A stretch of DNA of 64,000 bases from Chlorobaculum sp. (GTDB taxonomy: Bacteria; Bacteroidota; Chlorobiia; Chlorobiales; Chlorobiaceae): contig JAAXWU010000001.1 of NCBI GenBank assembly GCA_013334855.1, positions 1 to 64,000 on the forward strand, read 5' to 3'. Below, in pieces: positions 59,288-64,000 of the stretch. The notes beneath the pieces were generated by a model, which ran no database searches, was not told where the DNA came from, and saw nothing but the letters and a program-made list of their open reading frames with translations. Both the position numbers and the translations under genes were made by a program. Position 1 is the first letter of the stretch; every line of letters begins with the position of its first letter.

Positions 59288-60130
59288 ATGTTCAATTTGT
59301 TGATGTTCAATGTTGATTGGTCGGCTGGTAGAGTCTCCGTACCGTCTGGGCGAATTTTTGAGTACACCGATGACCACATCAGTGCTCAGTTCCGGGATGG
59401 CAGCAATAACCTACTGTTAGATCGCCTAACTTCCTTGCCGTGTCTTTTCTGTGAAGAAGGCACCACAAATGAAGCGGCATATGTAGGTCAAATCAATCGA
59501 GTGCGCATCACTGGCAAGGACATGTCTCTGGAAATTAGATTCGATACGGAGGTGCCTCCTCTACAAAACAGCATAATGTACGCGAACCGCACCCAGTTGG
59601 ATATGCCTCATGAATTCGAATTTTCAAGAAATCATTGGGCTGTGAAGGATGTGGATCTTTACCGCTTCCTGCTTCAGACTGTTCGTCCACGTCGCCAGCG
59701 TCCGAAAGTGTTTGAGATCGCCGAGCACGAAAGCATCGAGCCTGCCCTCGCATCGGCAATGATGCCTTTCGATTCGGCCTTTAACGTTGTCTATGAAAGT
59801 ATTCGCGAGGCCGCTGACAATGCAGGGCTACGGTGCAGGCGAGCCGATGACATTTGGGAGAATGTCGCGATTATCCAAGATGTTGTTTCACTCATTGACC
59901 GCTCTAGAATTGTTATTTGCGACTGCACGGGACGAAACCCAAACGTGTTCTATGAGGCTGGAATCGCCCATACACTTGGGCGTGACGTAATCCTTATTAC
60001 ACAAAGCGACCATGACATTCCTTTCGACCTTCGGCATCTTCGGTATGTCCGTTATCTAAACAACGGAGAGGGGCGCGCAGAGCTAATGCAGTCTTTGCAA
60101 AATAGAATGAATACACTATTGGGGCATTGA
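59288..60130 (+). CDS. Nucleoside deoxyribosyltransferase/TIR-like protein with unknown N-terminal domain
   Basis: A 280-residue protein. Residues 158-240 (MMPFDSAFNVVYESIREAAD, RADDIWE, SRIVICDCTGRNPNVFYEAG, IAHTLGRDVILI) form a domain related to nucleoside 2-deoxyribosyltransferase and TIR folds, with candidate catalytic Glu-223. Proteins with this domain are often effectors in stress or phage response; no such activity can be shown here. The first 140 residues match nothing I know. AT-rich; weak ribosome site; Met-59303 is an alternative start. Confidence 0.65.
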   Translation: MFNLLMFNVDWSAGRVSVPSGRIFEYTDDHISAQFRDGSNNLLLDRLTSLPCLFCEEGTTNEAAYVGQINRVRITGKDMSLEIRFDTEVPPLQNSIMYANRTQLDMPHEFEFSRNHWAVKDVDLYRFLLQTVRPRRQRPKVFEIAEHESIEPALASAMMPFDSAFNVVYESIREAADNAGLRCRRADDIWENVAIIQDVVSLIDRSRIVICDCTGRNPNVFYEAGIAHTLGRDVILITQSDHDIPFDLRHLRYVRYLNNGEGRAELMQSLQNRMNTLLGH

Positions 60131-60234
60131 GGTGTAACGCCCAACCAAACACTTGTGCGGATGTAAAAAGCCGCCCAGACCGTTCACTTCGATGTTCTAC
60201 ACAATAACAAACCAAGCAACAGGAGAAACACGCG

Positions 60235-60606
60235 ATGATCCCGGAGAAACTGAAAGAAATCATGAAACAGGATGGTGTGGTTGCCATCGCTACGCTGGGA
60301 GCTGATGGGCCGCATATGGTCAATACCTGGAATAGCTACCTCAGAATTTCACCAGATGAACGCCTGTTTATCCCGGCTGGTTTCATGCACAAGACGGAGG
60401 CAAACGTTGCCTATAATCCGGATGTTTTGATAACACTCGGAAGTAGCAAGGTTGAGGGGTTGCATGGGGCGGGGGCCGGTTTCCTGATCAAGGGAAAGGC
60501 AACGTTCGTGACATCCGGGCCTGATTTTGATTTCATGAAAGAGACGTTCAGTTGGCTGCGCGCCACTTTGGCCGTTACCATTGAATCAGCTACTCAAACC
60601 TGGTGA
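60235..60606 (+). CDS. Pyridoxamine 5'-phosphate oxidase-fold protein
   Basis: A 123-residue flavin split-barrel protein, MIPEKLKEIMKQDGVVAIATLGADGPHMVNTWNSYL, with GKATFVTSGPDFDFMKETFSW and a family-typical C-terminal ESATQTW. AGGAG upstream. Relatives bind FMN, F420 or haem; here the ligand is not known. The gene lies about 100 bases downstream of the TIR-like gene. Confidence 0.82.
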   Translation: MIPEKLKEIMKQDGVVAIATLGADGPHMVNTWNSYLRISPDERLFIPAGFMHKTEANVAYNPDVLITLGSSKVEGLHGAGAGFLIKGKATFVTSGPDFDFMKETFSWLRATLAVTIESATQTW

Positions 60607-60692
60607 AACTCAAATGCATGATCGCTTGCTCTCACCTTGACCCCGCTGCCTAAGCGGAACCATTGCCAGAATCAGCGGATGTGAGGCCACTG

Positions 60693-60702
60693 CCCCCCCC
60701 CC
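60693..60702 (+). repeat. Run of ten C
   Basis: A single-base tract in the 188-base gap between the PNPOx-fold gene and the GCS2 gene. Confidence 0.9.
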
Positions 60703-60794
60703 GCTCGCCACAAAACATTTGCATCTGACAGCGCTATTCCTGAGATTGTGTTTGAGACTTACACATCCGTCAGGCGTTCAGTAACCAGTTACCG

Positions 60795-62228
60795 ATGGGC
60801 AGTGAAATAGCAAAAACCGAGTTCAGCGCGGAGGAATTCCGGCAGTTTCAGCAGAACCTGAGGAAAGAGACCCGGGTTCTGATGGATTGGTTTTCCTCGG
60901 ACGCTTTTGAGAAGCGCCAGATGATGTGCGGCATCGAACTCGAAGGGTGGCTCGTGGACGGCGATTTCAATCCGGCGGCGCGGAACGACGAGTTCCTCGC
61001 GCGGGTCAACAGCCCGCTGGTCGTTGCGGAACTGTCGAAGTATAACTTTGAACTCAATGTCGCGCCACACCCGCTCAACCGTCAGCTCCCGGAGTTTCTG
61101 AGGAGCGAGCTTCAGTTTCTCTGGAACTCCTGTTCACGCCACGCCCGCGAGATGGGGTGCCAGACCCTTTTTACCGGCATTCTGCCAACCGTGCAGGACA
61201 GAATGCTCACGCTCGAAAACATGTCGTCGATGCAGCGGTTTCACGCCCTGAACCGTGAAATCCTGCGCTCGCGCTCGCTGCATCCACTGAAAATTCACAT
61301 CGAGGGCGCGAACGAGCGGCTGGAGGTGGTGCATCACGACGTCATGGCCGAGGCGGCGACCACCTCGCTGCAAATCCACTTTCAGGTTCCCTTCAGCCGG
61401 GCCGCCGCGTTTTATAACGTCGCGCATGTGCTTTCGGCTCCGATGGCTGCGCTCTCGGCCAACTCACCGTTCCTCTTCGGGCGCGAGTTGTGGGATGAGA
61501 CTCGCATCCCGCTTTTCGAGCAGGCGGTAAACACGCCGTCGTTCGTCGATCCCGCCGGAAGACCGGTGTCGCGAGTCACCTTTGGGCACGATTACGTTCG
61601 CGAGTCGCTCCGGGAGGTGTTCCTCGAAAATCTCGACGGTTTCCCGGTGCTGCTGCCGGTTCTCTTTGACAACGATCCCGGCATGATGCATCACCTGCGG
61701 CTGCACAATGGCACGATCTGGCGCTGGAACCGGCCACTGATCGGCTTTGGCGACGATGGCCGCCCGCACCTGCGCATCGAGCACCGCGTCCCGGCGGCGG
61801 GTCCGTCGATCCCTGACATCGTGGCGAACATCCTCTTTTTCTACGGCGCGATGCTCCACCTGCAACCGGAGGTGCCGCAATCCGCCATATCGTTCGAACA
61901 AGCGCGGACGAACTTTTACGCCGCCGCCCGCTCGGGCCTCGACGCAATGGTCACGTGGAGGTCGGGAAGCGCCATTCCGGTCGAGACGCTCATCATGCAG
62001 CACCTGATCCCCGGCGCGATTCTGGCGCTGGCTGAAATTGGATTCGACAGCAGCGACCTGCGCCACTACCTCGTCGAGGTGCTCGCCGAGCGAGTGGCGA
62101 CGCGGCGCAACGGCGCATGGTGGCAGAAAGCTTTTGTCGCAAGGCACGGCCGCGACTTCAAGGCGTTGACGCAGGCGTGCCTCGAAAACCAGAGCCGTAA
62201 TATTCCCGTCCACGAATGGAGCCTCTGA
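60795..62228 (+). CDS. Glutamate-cysteine ligase family protein (GCS2-like)
   Basis: A 477-residue enzyme of the carboxylate-amine/glutamate-cysteine ligase fold: CGIELEGWLVDGDFNPAARND (E-x-E) near residue 45, NFELNVAPHPLN, EAATTSLQIHFQVPF and RIEHRVPAAGPS. Family members make a gamma-glutamyl bond, often to Cys; the real substrate here is not known, and I see no glutathione synthetase nearby. The stop overlaps the next gene by 13 bases. Confidence 0.8.
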   Translation: MGSEIAKTEFSAEEFRQFQQNLRKETRVLMDWFSSDAFEKRQMMCGIELEGWLVDGDFNPAARNDEFLARVNSPLVVAELSKYNFELNVAPHPLNRQLPEFLRSELQFLWNSCSRHAREMGCQTLFTGILPTVQDRMLTLENMSSMQRFHALNREILRSRSLHPLKIHIEGANERLEVVHHDVMAEAATTSLQIHFQVPFSRAAAFYNVAHVLSAPMAALSANSPFLFGRELWDETRIPLFEQAVNTPSFVDPAGRPVSRVTFGHDYVRESLREVFLENLDGFPVLLPVLFDNDPGMMHHLRLHNGTIWRWNRPLIGFGDDGRPHLRIEHRVPAAGPSIPDIVANILFFYGAMLHLQPEVPQSAISFEQARTNFYAAARSGLDAMVTWRSGSAIPVETLIMQHLIPGAILALAEIGFDSSDLRHYLVEVLAERVATRRNGAWWQKAFVARHGRDFKALTQACLENQSRNIPVHEWSL

Positions 62229-63265
62229 ACGACTATCCCGTCCCGGCGCTGCATCGCTTCGAGCGCCTGCCCGACGGCTTCATCGACACACCGGTCGAGC
62301 GGCTCGGCAAGATACTGCCCGGTCCGTCGCTCATCCGCATCGAGGGCGAACCGGGGCCGCCGCTCTTCGTGTCGATCCTCCTGCACGGCAACGAGACCAC
62401 CGGCTTCGACGCCATGCAGCGGATTCTCGCCGGATACGACGCGCCACGTCGGCTGTTGCCGAGGCCGGTGCTGCTCTTCGTGGGCAACGTTGCCGCCGCC
62501 GTGCGGGGAGTGCGCAAGCTCGACGGGCAGGCCGATTACAACCGCATCTGGCACGACGAGCGCTACCCGGAGCATCGGCTTGCGCGAGAGGTCATGGCGG
62601 AGGTCGCAAAAGCAGCGCCGCTCGCGGCCATCGACCTGCACAACAACACAGGCAAGAACCCGCACTACGGCTGCGTCAACCGGCTCGACGACGCCACGCT
62701 CAGCCTTGCCCGGCGCTTCAGCAGAACCATGGTCTGGTTCACCCAGCCACAGGAAGTGATTTCGATCGCGCTGTCGCGCATCTGCCCCTCGGTGACGCTC
62801 GAATGCGGCGTTTCGGGCAACGCTGCCGGAACGAGCCATGTGGAGAACTACCTCCGCCACTGCCTCGAACTCTCCGCCGAAGCGCTCTTCACGCCGCCGC
62901 CTAATCACCTCAGCGACCTCTTCCACACCACGGCGCGGATTATCGTACCCGAAGGTGTGCGCGTGGAGTTCGGGGCGAGTTCGGACAATGCTGATCTTTG
63001 TCTGCGCGAAGACCTGGAATGCCTCAACTTCGAGCGCGTGCCAGAAGGCGCGGAGCTGGGAAGCTATCGCGGAAGCGTGACGCCGCTCGTGGTGATCGAC
63101 AACGAAGAACGCGACGTCACCAGCCGCTACCTCCGCTTCAGCGAAGAGCGCATCATCACGAAGCTGCCAATCGTGCCCTCGATGTTCACCCGCGACGTGC
63201 GCGTCATCATGCAGGACTGCCTCGGCTACATCATGGAGCCGTACGAAGTGAAGCGGGAAGTTTAA
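62216..63265 (+). CDS. Zinc carboxypeptidase, AstE/aspartoacylase-like (M14)
   Basis: A 349-residue M14-family enzyme with the zinc ligands in LHGNETTGFDAMQ (H and E) and AIDLHNNTGKNPHYG (H), and the catalytic glutamate in SVTLECGVSGN. Related to succinylglutamate desuccinylase/aspartoacylase. Overlaps the GCS2-like gene by 13 bases, so the two are translated together and may make and break the same gamma-glutamyl compound. Confidence 0.85.
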   Translation: MEPLNDYPVPALHRFERLPDGFIDTPVERLGKILPGPSLIRIEGEPGPPLFVSILLHGNETTGFDAMQRILAGYDAPRRLLPRPVLLFVGNVAAAVRGVRKLDGQADYNRIWHDERYPEHRLAREVMAEVAKAAPLAAIDLHNNTGKNPHYGCVNRLDDATLSLARRFSRTMVWFTQPQEVISIALSRICPSVTLECGVSGNAAGTSHVENYLRHCLELSAEALFTPPPNHLSDLFHTTARIIVPEGVRVEFGASSDNADLCLREDLECLNFERVPEGAELGSYRGSVTPLVVIDNEERDVTSRYLRFSEERIITKLPIVPSMFTRDVRVIMQDCLGYIMEPYEVKREV

Positions 63266-63528
63266 AAAGGATCGTCCCGACGGATCGTAATTGAAAGTGG
63301 TTTTCCCGCAAAATATTCACATTACATAAATGCCGCTCTGTATTCGACAACCGGGAGGGCCCGTTATGCTCACTGATTTCCGATCCAGAACCGGTATTTC
63401 TGCCACTCGTGAATTATTCAGCCTATATTTTTGTAAAAGGTTCGAGGAAAGAAGTTCGATCTTCGCTATTGTCAAGAGTTTTTTGACCAGGTTCACCAGT
63501 ATTCAGAAGAACTTATTTTGTGACAATC

Positions 63529-64000
63529 ATGACTGACTATCATTGCCACCTGCTTCCGGGCATAGATGATGGCCCTTCATCCGTAGACGAATCCATCGAG
63601 ATGGCTCGACTGCTCAGTAAAGCCGGATACGACACGGTCTACTGCACGCCTCACCTGATCAAGGGACGGTATGAGGCTGATAACAATAGCGTTAAAAAAA
63701 GTATAAACGACCTTCAGGAAGCGTTGAACCGGAACGGTATTCCCTTGAAGTTGCTTCATGGAAGAGAGTACTATCTCGACAGCAATTTCATGGATTATCT
63801 CGATGACCTCATGCCTCTTGAAAATACATCAAATGTGCTGATTGAAATTCCGCCGCATACCTATCCGGGCATGGTTGAGGATTCGCTTTCCGCAATAATG
63901 CGACAAAATCTCACGCCAATGCTGGCGCACCCCGAACGCTGTGAGCTATTCGTCGAAAAAAAAATCACCGATGTTCCCAGAAAAAAAGCGACGTTAAAAA
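63529..64000 (+). CDS. PHP-type tyrosine-protein phosphatase, CpsB/YwqE-like (partial)
   Basis: The gene starts at ATG 63529 and runs off the window after 157 codons. It begins MTDYHCHLLPGIDDGPSSVD, the metal-binding HxH and GIDDG of CpsB/YwqE, continues YCTPHLIKGRYE and LLHGREYYLD, and ends with MLAHPERCELF. Members dephosphorylate the bacterial tyrosine kinases that control capsule export. A further polysaccharide locus is therefore expected beyond 64000. Confidence 0.9.
   Translation, partial: MTDYHCHLLPGIDDGPSSVDESIEMARLLSKAGYDTVYCTPHLIKGRYEADNNSVKKSINDLQEALNRNGIPLKLLHGREYYLDSNFMDYLDDLMPLENTSNVLIEIPPHTYPGMVEDSLSAIMRQNLTPMLAHPERCELFVEKKITDVPRKKATLK

Noticed and set aside
59160-59303. 47-codon frame before the TIR-like gene
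   Set aside because: No ribosome site or homology and overlaps the next gene; could be a leader peptide but nothing supports it.
60661-60790. Possible cobalamin riboswitch (GCCACTG string near 60686)
   Set aside because: Only this short string matches; the conserved core and the other boxes of the B12 element are absent.
63330-63536. 68-codon frame before the CpsB-like gene
   Set aside because: No ribosome site, no family, overlaps the start of the real gene; treated as leader region.

Overview
The window looks like the chromosome of a green sulfur bacterium (Chlorobi), most likely Chlorobaculum or a close relative. The basis is recognition of protein families and gene content, not a database search: the omega-subunit type, OmpH/LptC outer-membrane genes (Gram-negative envelope), a type 2 isopentenyl-diphosphate isomerase next to a GGPP-type synthase, a carotenoid-type FAD oxidoreductase, and GC-rich host genes mixed with AT-rich islands. 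I see no rRNA, CRISPR array, complete insertion sequence of a classical family, or prophage. One tRNA is present (Pro, anticodon GGG).

Layout. 1-8200: pentose-phosphate block. tkt-pgl run on the + strand and gnd-zwf on the - strand; between them sit two small AT-rich unknown genes, a second diverged copy of the zwf 3' end, and a REP-like palindrome cluster with a Y1 (RAYT-type) transposase. 8200-18200: clpC, a small exported protein, dedA, tRNA-Pro, a GyrI-like protein, a CrtI-like oxidoreductase, a radical-SAM/DUF4130 pair likely acting on DNA, and a phosphofructokinase with the active-site signature of the PPi-dependent type. 18200-32700 (- strand): a long information-processing run (rimP-nusA-infB-rbfA-truB-ribF-rpsO-yicC-gmk-rpoZ-VOC protein), preceded by cdsA, a CPBP protease, a PTS IIA protein, hisS and a glutaredoxin-like protein.

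32900-45600: surface polysaccharide block. A UDP-glucuronate-type epimerase, a TviB-type UDP-sugar dehydrogenase and three tandem paralogous glycosyltransferases are on +; a nonulosonic (sialic-type) acid cassette neuA-neuB-neuC with a sialyltransferase-like gene is on -, and this cassette is bracketed by two copies of the same gene start, one truncated to 36 codons. A nucleotidyltransferase of GlmU type, panD, lptC and ompH follow. 45700-50400: dprA, GGPP-type synthase, fni and an FtsX-type permease.

50400-53100 is an AT-rich island: an orphan MNT nucleotidyltransferase and a tightly coupled AAA ATPase plus PD-(D/E)XK-like nuclease pair, my best candidate for an undescribed (probably defence) system. 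53100-63300 holds an ABC-2 exporter, glpK, a small cytochrome c, a deoxyribosyltransferase/TIR-like protein in a second AT-rich patch, a PNPOx-fold protein and a GCS2/M14 pair. The window ends inside a CpsB/YwqE-type PHP phosphatase gene, suggesting another polysaccharide locus beyond the edge.
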